Positions 1-7,349 of a stretch of 10,500 bases of DNA are shown in pieces. Source of the stretch: Acidobacteriota bacterium (GTDB taxonomy: Bacteria > Acidobacteriota > Terriglobia > Versatilivoradales > Versatilivoraceae); assembly GCA_026706225.1 (NCBI GenBank), contig JAPOZE010000055.1, forward strand, positions 1-10,500, written 5' to 3'. The notes below the pieces were generated by a model. The model was not told where the DNA came from. It saw nothing but the letters and a program-made list of their open reading frames with translations, and did not search any database. The stretch's first letter is position 1. Each line of letters begins with the position of its first letter. The translations under genes were made by a program, and so were the position numbers.

Positions 1-2
1 TC

Positions 3-2561
3 GAGGATGTCTACGCCGAGCGGGTTTTTGCACCCTGGGTCGATATGGCCGACCTGATGCAAGCCTCGGGTTTGCCGTTGTTGAGTCTCGAAACCAAGAC
101 CCCGATCGACCGGTTCGACCTGGTGGGGTTCTCTCTCCAGTCCGAGCTGACCTACATCAACGTTCCCTACATGCTGGATCTCGCCGGAGTTCCCCTGCGT
201 TCGGAAGACAGAGGCGACCGGGACCCGCTGATCTGTGCCGGCGGCCCCTGTACCGCCAACCCGGAACCGCTGGCCGACCTGGTGGACTTCTTTGTGATCG
301 GGGATGGCGAGGAGGTAGTCCTCGAGTTGGTGGAGGTCTGCAGGCAGGCCAAGCGCAACGGGCTGCGACGCTGGCAGATCCTGGAGCAACTGGCGACCCT
401 GCGAGGCGTCTATGTGCCTCAGGTGCATCAACCCGAGACCCCCTGGACGGTGGAGCGGAATCCGGCAAAACCCCACACCCTGGTGAAGAGACGCTGGGTG
501 GAGGCGTTGTCGCCCGACTTTTACCCGACCAGGCCGGTGGTGCCGGTGATCGAGGCCATTCAGGATCGTGTCAGCGTGGAGGTCATGCGGGGATGTACCC
601 AGGGATGCCGTTTTTGCCAGGCGGGATACTGGTACCGCCCCACGCGGGAACTGGAAGTCAACGACGTCATGCGGCTGACTTCGGAGACGCTGAAAAACAC
701 CGGCAGCCGCGAGGTCGGACTGCTCTCCCTTTCGACGGCCGACTATAGCCAGGTGGAGTGCCTGACCCGGGAAATGTCTCGTACGCTCTCCCGGGACAAG
801 GTCTCCATTTCGCTGCCCTCCCTGAGAGCCGACGCCTTTTCCGTCTCGCTGGCCGAGAACGTGGGAGAGGTCAGAAAGAACGGGTTCACCTTCGCCCCCG
901 AAGCCGGGAGTGTTCGCTTGAGACAGTTCGTGAACAAGAACATCAGCAACGAGGAACTGTTCCAGGCCATCGAGACGGCCTACAGGCAAGGCTGGAACCT
1001 GATCAAGCTCTACTTCATGATCGGTTTGCCCAGCGAAACCGAGGCCGATATCCGCGAGACGGTGGACCTGATTCGCCAGATCGGCGGAATCGGAAAGCGG
1101 TTCAAAGGGCCGCGCAAGGTGAATGCCAGCATCGGCACCTTTGTTCCCAAGGCGTTCACGCCCTTTCAATGGGATCGCTTTGAAGACCTGAAAGTGACCA
1201 CCCAGCGGCTAGATTACCTGAAAGCCAAGGTTCGGTTTCCTTTCGCCCGACTCAAATGGCACGACCCGGCCGAGTGTTTCATCGAGGGTGTCCTCTCCCG
1301 GGGAGACCGAAGGGTGGGAAAAGCCCTGATACGGGCCTACCGGCTGGGTTGCCGTTTCGACGGTTGGGACGAAACCTTTAACTATCGGCTTTGGATGAAG
1401 GCTTTCGAGCAGAGCGGCGTCGATCCCCACTTCTACAACCGCGATTTCGCCTTGAATGAAGTGCTGCCCTGGGACTTTATCGATATCGGAGTATCCAAGC
1501 GGTTCCTGCTGACGGAGCGGGAGCGATCCTATCGCAAGATTCAGACCTATGACTGCAAGTGGGGAGACTGCCGGGGATGCGGGATTCCGGGAAACTATGA
1601 GGACATCAAGCTGGCCGGTATCCCCGTGGAAGAGGAGAAGCCGGTGGACGTCCACTGGCCCCAGGCGGATGCGATGGACAGACCTGGCGGAAACCCGGCA
1701 CGATCGGACACCGTCCTCGCTGAGGATGCCCGGTCGGCACCGGAACCGCTGGTCCAGATAACTCTTCCGCCGCCGGTCAAAGCCCCGGACTCCGGAGAGG
1801 ACGGCAAGCCGTCAGCGGTGGCTGCGCTGGCTCCATCCGAGGAAAGACTACCCTCCCGATCCTACCTGGTCCACTACCGGAAGGAGGGTCCGGCAAGGTT
1901 GCTGTCGCATCTCAACGTCCTCAAGCTGCTGGAACGCGCCTTGATTCGCTGCGACGTGCGCTTGAGGTTCAGCGAAGGGTTCAACCCCCGGCCGAAATTC
2001 ACGGCCTCGCCCGCGATCCCTCTCGGGATGTCCAGCCGGTCGGAGTATCTCCAGTTTGAAGCCTTCGGCGAGTTGTCAGAATCGCTGGCGGCGCAACTCA
2101 ATGACTGTCTGATTGAAGGTCTCGAGGTTCAAACGGTCAGGGCAGTGGAGGAAGGCAAAAAGGTGAAGATGACCCAGCCTCTGCAGGTCAGCTACCGGGC
2201 CTGGCTGCCCGATCGGGCCGCCGCCGCTGCTCCGGGCGAGGTTGCCGATCTCACGGGAAGGGTTTACGACCTGATCAGCCACCTGGCCGATCATGATCGC
2301 GGAAACGCCTTCTACTGCAATTCGCCCGAGCACGAGAGGATTGCCGATCTTAGGGTGATTCGCGAAGAGCCGCTTGCGTTGAGCTTCACGCTCTCCCTCA
2401 ATCCTGAAACGGGCTCCATGATGAAGGCCAAGAGTCTTCTGGGAGAAGTGCTGGGTTGCCCTGAGAATCTCTTGAGCCGGTTCAGATTCTCGAAAGAGTC
2501 CCTGTCTTTTGAAAGCTCCGCTGGAGCGGCGAAGTTGGCCTGCCCCGACGCTAACCCCTGA
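3..2561 (+). CDS. Radical SAM protein (TIGR03960-like) fused to C-terminal DUF2344/TIGR03936 domain; 5' end outside window
   Basis: The frame is open to the left edge, so the start lies upstream; an ATG at 45 is internal, because the residues before it (EDVYAERVFAPWVD) match the family. Residues are numbered from that ATG. About 1-150 resemble the B12-binding-like N-terminal part of the family. The radical SAM cluster motif CX3CX2C is C184, C188 and C191 (GCTQGCRFC), followed by a TIM-barrel-like region to about 420. A second cysteine set, C504, C509 and C512 (CKWGDCRGC), could hold an auxiliary Fe-S centre. A Pro/Ala/Glu-rich linker (about 530-605) leads to a DUF2344 domain (about 606-815, with RFSEGFNPRPKF). 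These two modules are often separate neighbouring genes; here they are one polypeptide. The substrate is unknown; an RNA- or translation-related modification is a guess from the family's usual neighbours. The family call is strong, the function open. It converges on the minus-strand operon. Confidence 0.9.
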   Translation, partial: EDVYAERVFAPWVDMADLMQASGLPLLSLETKTPIDRFDLVGFSLQSELTYINVPYMLDLAGVPLRSEDRGDRDPLICAGGPCTANPEPLADLVDFFVIGDGEEVVLELVEVCRQAKRNGLRRWQILEQLATLRGVYVPQVHQPETPWTVERNPAKPHTLVKRRWVEALSPDFYPTRPVVPVIEAIQDRVSVEVMRGCTQGCRFCQAGYWYRPTRELEVNDVMRLTSETLKNTGSREVGLLSLSTADYSQVECLTREMSRTLSRDKVSISLPSLRADAFSVSLAENVGEVRKNGFTFAPEAGSVRLRQFVNKNISNEELFQAIETAYRQGWNLIKLYFMIGLPSETEADIRETVDLIRQIGGIGKRFKGPRKVNASIGTFVPKAFTPFQWDRFEDLKVTTQRLDYLKAKVRFPFARLKWHDPAECFIEGVLSRGDRRVGKALIRAYRLGCRFDGWDETFNYRLWMKAFEQSGVDPHFYNRDFALNEVLPWDFIDIGVSKRFLLTERERSYRKIQTYDCKWGDCRGCGIPGNYEDIKLAGIPVEEEKPVDVHWPQADAMDRPGGNPARSDTVLAEDARSAPEPLVQITLPPPVKAPDSGEDGKPSAVAALAPSEERLPSRSYLVHYRKEGPARLLSHLNVLKLLERALIRCDVRLRFSEGFNPRPKFTASPAIPLGMSSRSEYLQFEAFGELSESLAAQLNDCLIEGLEVQTVRAVEEGKKVKMTQPLQVSYRAWLPDRAAAAAPGEVADLTGRVYDLISHLADHDRGNAFYCNSPEHERIADLRVIREEPLALSFTLSLNPETGSMMKAKSLLGEVLGCPENLLSRFRFSKESLSFESSAGAAKLACPDANP

Positions 2562-2593
2562 GTCAACTGGCAAAACCGGTGTTTGAAGGCGGG

Positions 2594-2818
2594 TCAGGAA
2601 GCCTGCCCACCGGCGGGGTGCGCCGATGGGGCGTCTTCCTGATTGCGGTTGCGGTAGCTGGTGCAATCCACGCAGGTTGCTTCGCGCCAGTTCGCTTTCA
2701 TCTCCGGGTGGTCGCACACCAGCCTGCGGTTGTACTGGGTTCGGGTACCAAAGAATTCCTTGGGAGCTCTCTCCCTGGAAAAAGCACAACTGCGCAGTTT
2801 CTTGACGCCGGCTTTCAT
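2594..2818 (-). CDS. Small Cys/His-containing hypothetical protein, translationally coupled to accA
   Basis: This 74-residue protein is not one I recognise. Its ATG overlaps the accA stop codon in an ATGA arrangement, and it fills almost exactly the space between accA and the convergent radical SAM gene, which argues for a real gene. No clear Shine-Dalgarno lies before the ATG, so it probably depends on ribosomes finishing accA. The protein is basic at its N terminus (MKAGVKKLR). It has C11, then a cluster C35-X-H37-X11-C49-X2-C52 within LVCDHPEM and EATCVDCTSY, which looks like a small metal-binding (zinc-ribbon-like) fold. There is no signal peptide or membrane segment. The last 15 or so residues are Pro/Ala/Gly-rich and probably disordered. 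Codons in the cysteine region end mostly in G or C, like the neighbours. Plus-strand frames over the same DNA show no recognisable domain. A role linked to AccA is only inference from coupling. Confidence 0.68.
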   Translation of the reverse strand: MKAGVKKLRSCAFSRERAPKEFFGTRTQYNRRLVCDHPEMKANWREATCVDCTSYRNRNQEDAPSAHPAGGQAS

Positions 2819-3801
2819 GGTCGGCTATCGGATTCGGGCGGCGGGTCGGCAAGGCGGGGAGCATCTCCCAGCACACGGAAGCGCCGGCTTCGCTGAAGCA
2901 CCAGTTGCTCGGAGGGAAGCGACTTCAACGCCTTGAGGCCCTCTTTCAACTGTCGATCCACCGAAGCGGCAGTCCCTTCGGGATCGTTGTGGGCACCGCC
3001 CTCGGGTTCGGGGATCACCTCGTCCACAATGCCCAGGCGCTTCAGGTGGCTCGAGGTGATTTTCAATGCATTGGCAGCCTCTTCAACCCGCGACTGATCC
3101 TTCCAGAGAATAGCGGCGCACCCTTCGGGGGAGATCACGGAGTAGTAGGCGTGTTCCAGCATGTAGACGCGATCCCCGATCCCGATTCCCAGGGCTCCCC
3201 CGCTGCCGCCTTCCCCGGTAATGGTGACCAGAACCGGCACGGTCAGACGGGCCATCTCCCGCAGATTCTGAGCGATGGCTTCGGCCTGTCCCCGCTCCTC
3301 CGCTCCGATGCCGGGGTAGGCTCCCGCCGTGTCGATGAAGATGAATATGGGGCGGTCGAACTTTTGGGCCAGTTGCATCAGGCGCAACGCCTTGCGGTAG
3401 CCCTCCGGCTTGGGCATTCCAAAGTTGCGGAACAGCTTCTGCTCGGTGTCCCGCCCCTTCTGGGTCCCTACAATCATGCAGGGTTCCCCGTGGAAGCGGG
3501 CCATGCCGCCTATCATGGCGGGGTCGTCGGCAAAACGGCGATCGCCGTGCAGCGGTGAAAAATCGCTGAAAACAAGTTCGATGAAGTCCTGGACGTGAGG
3601 TCGCCGGGGGTGGCGGGAGAGTTGGACGCGATGCCAGGAGGTCAGCTCAGCCGAGGATTCCCGGCGCAAGCCATCAAGACGCCGGCGAAGGGCCTCCAGG
3701 TCTTTGTCGGTGCCGTCGGAAGAAGGTTGGCGAGAAAGGTCCTGGATCCTCCGCTGGAGGCGCTCGACCTCATGGCGCTGATTTGCGGTGTCATTGGCCA
3801 T
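2815..3801 (-). CDS. accA: Acetyl-CoA carboxylase, carboxyltransferase subunit alpha
   Basis: AccA pairs with AccD to form the carboxyltransferase that moves the carboxyl group from carboxy-biotin (on AccB) to acetyl-CoA, giving malonyl-CoA for fatty-acid synthesis in the cytoplasm. The protein is 328 residues, close to the usual 315-325. An N-terminal helical region (about 5-60, Arg/Leu/Glu-rich) precedes a crotonase-like core with the family landmarks DFSPLHGDR (80-88), GTQKGRDT (112-119), FRNFGMPKPEGYRKA (124-138), DTAGAYPG (157-164), GEGGSGGA (196-203) and SPEGCA (224-229). I chose the ATG at 3801 because GGAG sits 6 nt before it; a GTG at 3819 would add six residues but has no good ribosome site. 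The gene begins 24 nt after dnaE, a neighbour pair seen in many bacteria, and its stop overlaps the next small gene. The C-terminal tail (Pro/Asp/Ser-rich) is probably disordered. Confidence 0.97.
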   Translation of the reverse strand: MANDTANQRHEVERLQRRIQDLSRQPSSDGTDKDLEALRRRLDGLRRESSAELTSWHRVQLSRHPRRPHVQDFIELVFSDFSPLHGDRRFADDPAMIGGMARFHGEPCMIVGTQKGRDTEQKLFRNFGMPKPEGYRKALRLMQLAQKFDRPIFIFIDTAGAYPGIGAEERGQAEAIAQNLREMARLTVPVLVTITGEGGSGGALGIGIGDRVYMLEHAYYSVISPEGCAAILWKDQSRVEEAANALKITSSHLKRLGIVDEVIPEPEGGAHNDPEGTAASVDRQLKEGLKALKSLPSEQLVLQRSRRFRVLGDAPRLADPPPESDSRP

Positions 3802-3807
3802 GGTGGA

Positions 3808-3811
3808 CTCC
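3808..3811 (-). promoter_or_regulatory. Shine-Dalgarno site that fixes the accA start
   Basis: On the minus strand, GGAG stands six bases before the ATG at 3801. The alternative GTG at 3819 lies upstream of this site and has no purine-rich leader, so this decides the accA start in favour of MANDT. Confidence 0.7.
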
Positions 3812-3825
3812 GGTTCCACCGGAAA

Positions 3826-6800
3826 TTAGCGGCGAACCGAACCCGCCCCGCAAAGCGTCTCTACCTGCCGGACGAACCGCCCGTCGACCTTCACCCGACC
3901 TAAGTCCCTTGATTGCAAGGTTATCAGATAGGATTGAGGGTGTTCAAGTTGAAAGGTGACCCGGCTGTCGCCCGGGTTTTCCTCCATGATTGTCCGCAAC
4001 TTGACGGGCAGATCCTGGTCCATGGCCTCCAGTTTGACGTAAATGGTCACCGGCCGGGCCGACTCCGACCCTTCGATAGGCTGGATCTCCCGGACGATCA
4101 CCTTGCGATTTCCGGAATCTTCCAGCTCAAGAATGCCCCGGATCAGAACCGCCGCCTCCGATTCCATGAGCGACTCGCAGCGCTTGAAGAGGTCCGGAAA
4201 CACCACGGCGTCTACCGAGCCGCTGAGGTCCTCCAGGGAAAGGGTCGCCATCCGTTCGCCCTTCCTTGTCCTCAATAGCCTCAGGGAGCTGATCATGGCC
4301 CCGATGTGGATTTCCTGACTCTTCTCCAGCTCGTTGATGTCCTCCACCTTGGTGGAAGTGATCTGCTCGATCTGTTCCACGAACTTTTCCAGCGGGTGTC
4401 CGGTGATATAAAAGCCCAGGGCTTCTTTTTCCCTGGCAAGGATCAGCGGCTGCGGCCACTCCGGGGTGTCGGGCAGTTCCCGGGCCAACTGGAGCGACCG
4501 GTCGCCGCTCGAGGGAGCCCCGATGAAGCCGGCGAAGAGTCCTCGCTGGCCCGATTCCCGGTCCCGCTGGATACGCTGGGCCGAGTCGATGGCGCGATCG
4601 AGCGAGGCCAGCAACTGGGACCGATGGCCTCCCAGGGAATCCAGGGCGCCGGCCTTGATCAGGCTCTCGATGACCCGCTTGTTCACCACCCGCAGGTCGA
4701 TCTCCTCGCAGAATTCGAAAAGGGATCCGAACCGGGAAACCCGCTTTCTGGCCTCGAGTATGGTGGCAATGGCATTGGTGCCCACGTTCTTGATGGCCGC
4801 CAGGCCGAACCGGATCTCCGGCCCCGATGGAGTGAAGTGCAGGTCGCTCACATTGACGTCGGGAGGAAGGATCTTGATGCCCAGGTCCCGGCACTCGTTG
4901 ATGTACTTCACGATCTTGTCGCTGTTGTTGATTTCGCTGGTCAGCAGCGCCGACATGAAGCAGACCGGATAGTTGGCTTTCAGGTAACCGGTCTGGTAGG
5001 CCAGGATCGCGTAGGCGGCGGAGTGAGCCTTGTTGAACCCGTAGCCGGCGAACTTCACCATCAAGTCGAAGATGCGTGCCGTCTTTCGTGTATCGAATCC
5101 CCGGGCCTGGGCGCCGGCAATGAATTTCTCGCGCTGGGCTTCCATCTCCTCCTGCTTTTTCTTGCCCATGGCCCGCCTCAGCAGATCCCCTTCAGCCAGC
5201 GAATAGCCCGCCAGCCTGTTGGCGATCTGCTGCACCTGCTCCTGGTAGAGGATGACCCCCAGAGTTTCCTCGAGAATCTCCCTCAGCTCGGGCAAGTCGT
5301 AGGCTACCTTCTTCCGGCCGTGCTTCCTCTTGATGAAGTCGTCGATCATTCCGCCTCCGAGAGGTCCGGGGCGGTAGAGGGCGTTGAGAGCGGTAAGGTC
5401 TTCCAGCTTTTCCGGCTTGAAGCGCCGCAGGATGTCCTTCATGCCGGCGCTTTCAAACTGAAAAATGCCGTTGGACAACCCCTTGGAGAACACCTCGTAG
5501 GTCTTGCCGTTGTTCATCGGCAGAGTTGCCAGGTCGACTTCTTCTCCGGTGGTCTGACGGATGAGCTTGACAGCCTGGTCGAGGACGGTCAGGGTGGTCA
5601 ACGCCAGAAAATCCATCTTGAGCAGCCCGATCTCCTCCAGGTAGTCCATGGCGTACTGAGTGGTTATTTCGTCCTTGTTGCTCTTGTACAGGGGCACGAT
5701 CTCCGTCAGGGGTACCGGGGAGATCACCACGCCGGCGGCGTGCGTGGAAGCGTGGCGTGCCATGCCCTCCAGTCGCAGGGCGATGTCAAAAAGCTCACGT
5801 ACCCGCTCGTCCTTGGCGATCATGGAGCGCAGGGCAGGTGTCGTCTCCAGTGCCTTGGTCAGCTTCATGCCGATTTCCGCTGGAATCAGTTTGGCGATGC
5901 GGTCCACCTCGGCGTAAGGCATGTCCAGGCCACGCCCCACATCCTTGACGGCAGCCTTGGCCGCCATGGTCCCGAAGGTGACGATCTGACAGACGTTGTT
6001 GCGGCCGTATTTCCGGGTCACGTAGTTGATGACTTCCTGGCGCCGGTTGGTGCAGAAATCGATGTCGATGTCCGGCATGGAGATCCGTTCAGGGTTGAGG
6101 AACCGTTCGAACAGCAATCCGTGCTGCAGGGGATCGATGTCGGTGATCCTCAGGCAGTAGGAGGCCAGGCTCCCTGCCGCCGAGCCTCTGCCGGGCCCGA
6201 CCGGAATCCGCTGCTGCCTGGCGTAGCGCATGAAGTCCCAGACAATCAGGAAATAGCTGGGGTAGCGCATCTGCTTGATGATTCCGATTTCATGCTTGAG
6301 CCGCTCCTCGTAAGCCTCCGGAGGGAGCTTCAGCTCTCCTCGAGCCTGCAGGGATTTCCAGTAGGGGGCCCGGGCTTCGAAACCCTCCCAGCACACCTGC
6401 TCGAAATACTCGTCCAGGCTCTTCTCTCCGGGCACCTCGAAGTGCGGAAAAGTCTGGCCGGCTTCTTCGAACTGAAATTGGCAGCGTTCGGCGATGGCCA
6501 GAGTTTGCCGGATGGCTTGCGGGTGGTCCCGGAAGAGGTCCGCCATTTCCCGGGCGCTCTTGACGTAGAACTGGTCGGTGGCGAAGCGCATGCGGTTGCC
6601 GTCGCTCATGGTCTTGCCGGTCTGGATGCAGAGCAGCACCTCGTGGGGGCGGGAGTCCTGTCGGGTGACGTAGTGACAATCGTTGGTGGCGACGACGGGA
6701 ATGTCCAGGGACCTGGCCAGCCGAACCAGCTCGGGGTTGATGCGCTGTTCGATCTCCAGGCCCTGATCCTGAAGCTCGATGAAATAGCGGTCTTTCCCAA

Positions 6801-7299
6801 AAATGTCCTGGAATTCACCCGCGACTTGACGGGCCTGGTCGTAGTGTCCCTCGGCCAGGTTGGAACAGACCTCTCCGCTCAGGCAGGCCGAAAGGCAGAT
6901 CAGCCCCTCCTGGTGCCGGGACAGGAGTTCCTTGTCGATGCGCGGCTTGTAGTAGAAGCCCTGCAGGAAACCGTGGGACACCAGCTTGACCAGGTTGCGG
7001 TAGCCGGTGGCGTTTTCACAGAGCAGGACCAGGTGGTGGTTGGACTTGTCGCCGCCCGTGCGTTCGCCGGCCGCTCCTCGCGCCACGTAGACCTCGCAGC
7101 CGATGATGGGCTTGATGCCGTGCTTGTGAGCCGCCTTGTAGAAGTTCATGGCTCCGAACAGGTTGCCGTGATCGGTGATGGCCGCCGCCGGCATCTTGAG
7201 TTCCGACAGGCGCTTCATCAGCGGCTCGACCGAGCAAGCGCCGTCAAGCAGGCTGTAGTCGGTATGGAGGTGAAGGTGAACGAAGTTTTCCGGGTTCAT
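3826..7299 (-). CDS. dnaE: DNA polymerase III subunit alpha (DnaE1-type replicative polymerase)
   Basis: This is the catalytic C-family polymerase of the chromosomal replicase; at 1157 residues it is close to the 1160 of E. coli. Residues 1-220 are a PHP domain: HLHLHTDYSLLDGA (8-21), TDHGN (42-46), E69, H89, C139 and TNDCHY (205-210). The polymerase core carries GPGRGSAAGSLASY (368-381), PDIDIDF (409-415, catalytic aspartates D410 and D412) and KMDFLAL (561-567, third catalytic aspartate D563). FGYNKAHS-type AGYGFNKAHS is at 751-760 and a helix-hairpin-helix-like GLAAIKNVG at 832-840. QRGLF (918-922) fits the sliding-clamp-binding pentapeptide. An OB fold follows (about 996-1075) and a C-terminal domain that would contact the clamp loader. 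The ATG is fixed by an in-frame TAA nine bases upstream; there is no clear Shine-Dalgarno. It sits 38 nt after guaA and 24 nt before accA. No intein or frameshift is visible. Confidence 0.98.
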   Translation of the reverse strand: MNPENFVHLHLHTDYSLLDGACSVEPLMKRLSELKMPAAAITDHGNLFGAMNFYKAAHKHGIKPIIGCEVYVARGAAGERTGGDKSNHHLVLLCENATGYRNLVKLVSHGFLQGFYYKPRIDKELLSRHQEGLICLSACLSGEVCSNLAEGHYDQARQVAGEFQDIFGKDRYFIELQDQGLEIEQRINPELVRLARSLDIPVVATNDCHYVTRQDSRPHEVLLCIQTGKTMSDGNRMRFATDQFYVKSAREMADLFRDHPQAIRQTLAIAERCQFQFEEAGQTFPHFEVPGEKSLDEYFEQVCWEGFEARAPYWKSLQARGELKLPPEAYEERLKHEIGIIKQMRYPSYFLIVWDFMRYARQQRIPVGPGRGSAAGSLASYCLRITDIDPLQHGLLFERFLNPERISMPDIDIDFCTNRRQEVINYVTRKYGRNNVCQIVTFGTMAAKAAVKDVGRGLDMPYAEVDRIAKLIPAEIGMKLTKALETTPALRSMIAKDERVRELFDIALRLEGMARHASTHAAGVVISPVPLTEIVPLYKSNKDEITTQYAMDYLEEIGLLKMDFLALTTLTVLDQAVKLIRQTTGEEVDLATLPMNNGKTYEVFSKGLSNGIFQFESAGMKDILRRFKPEKLEDLTALNALYRPGPLGGGMIDDFIKRKHGRKKVAYDLPELREILEETLGVILYQEQVQQIANRLAGYSLAEGDLLRRAMGKKKQEEMEAQREKFIAGAQARGFDTRKTARIFDLMVKFAGYGFNKAHSAAYAILAYQTGYLKANYPVCFMSALLTSEINNSDKIVKYINECRDLGIKILPPDVNVSDLHFTPSGPEIRFGLAAIKNVGTNAIATILEARKRVSRFGSLFEFCEEIDLRVVNKRVIESLIKAGALDSLGGHRSQLLASLDRAIDSAQRIQRDRESGQRGLFAGFIGAPSSGDRSLQLARELPDTPEWPQPLILAREKEALGFYITGHPLEKFVEQIEQITSTKVEDINELEKSQEIHIGAMISSLRLLRTRKGERMATLSLEDLSGSVDAVVFPDLFKRCESLMESEAAVLIRGILELEDSGNRKVIVREIQPIEGSESARPVTIYVKLEAMDQDLPVKLRTIMEENPGDSRVTFQLEHPQSYLITLQSRDLGRVKVDGRFVRQVETLCGAGSVRR

Positions 7300-7328
7300 C
7301 GGCGTTTATGGTTGATACGGGACACCAG

Positions 7329-7349
7329 GAGTGGGATTCACTCCCACTC
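7329..7349 (-). repeat. Perfect inverted repeat (hairpin) spanning the guaA stop codon
   Basis: On the minus strand the last codons of guaA read GAGTGGGA, then a 5-nt loop GTGAA containing the TGA stop, then TCCCACTC, which pairs perfectly over 8 bp. No run of T follows (the next bases are CTGGTGTCCC), so it does not look like a standard intrinsic terminator. It could be a processing, pausing or mRNA-stability element between guaA and dnaE, or chance. The stem is directly visible; the role is inference. Confidence 0.5.

Noticed and set aside
2591..2608. Possible terminator hairpin GGGTCAGG-AAG-CCTGCCC at the convergent junction
   Set aside because: It has a bulged base and no T-run on either strand, and it overlaps the stop codon of the small gene, so it is not supported as a terminator.
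2076..2876. Minus-strand open frame of 266 codons opposite the end of the radical SAM gene
   Set aside because: It crosses both the conserved DUF2344 coding region and the small Cys-rich gene and accA end in another frame, and shows no recognisable motif.
2905..3558. Plus-strand open frame of 217 codons opposite accA
   Set aside because: It is a register shadow of accA, whose core motifs on the minus strand are intact.
3802..3819. GTG start for accA that would add six residues
   Set aside because: GGAG lies within this extension, six bases before the ATG at 3801, and the GTG has no ribosome site of its own.
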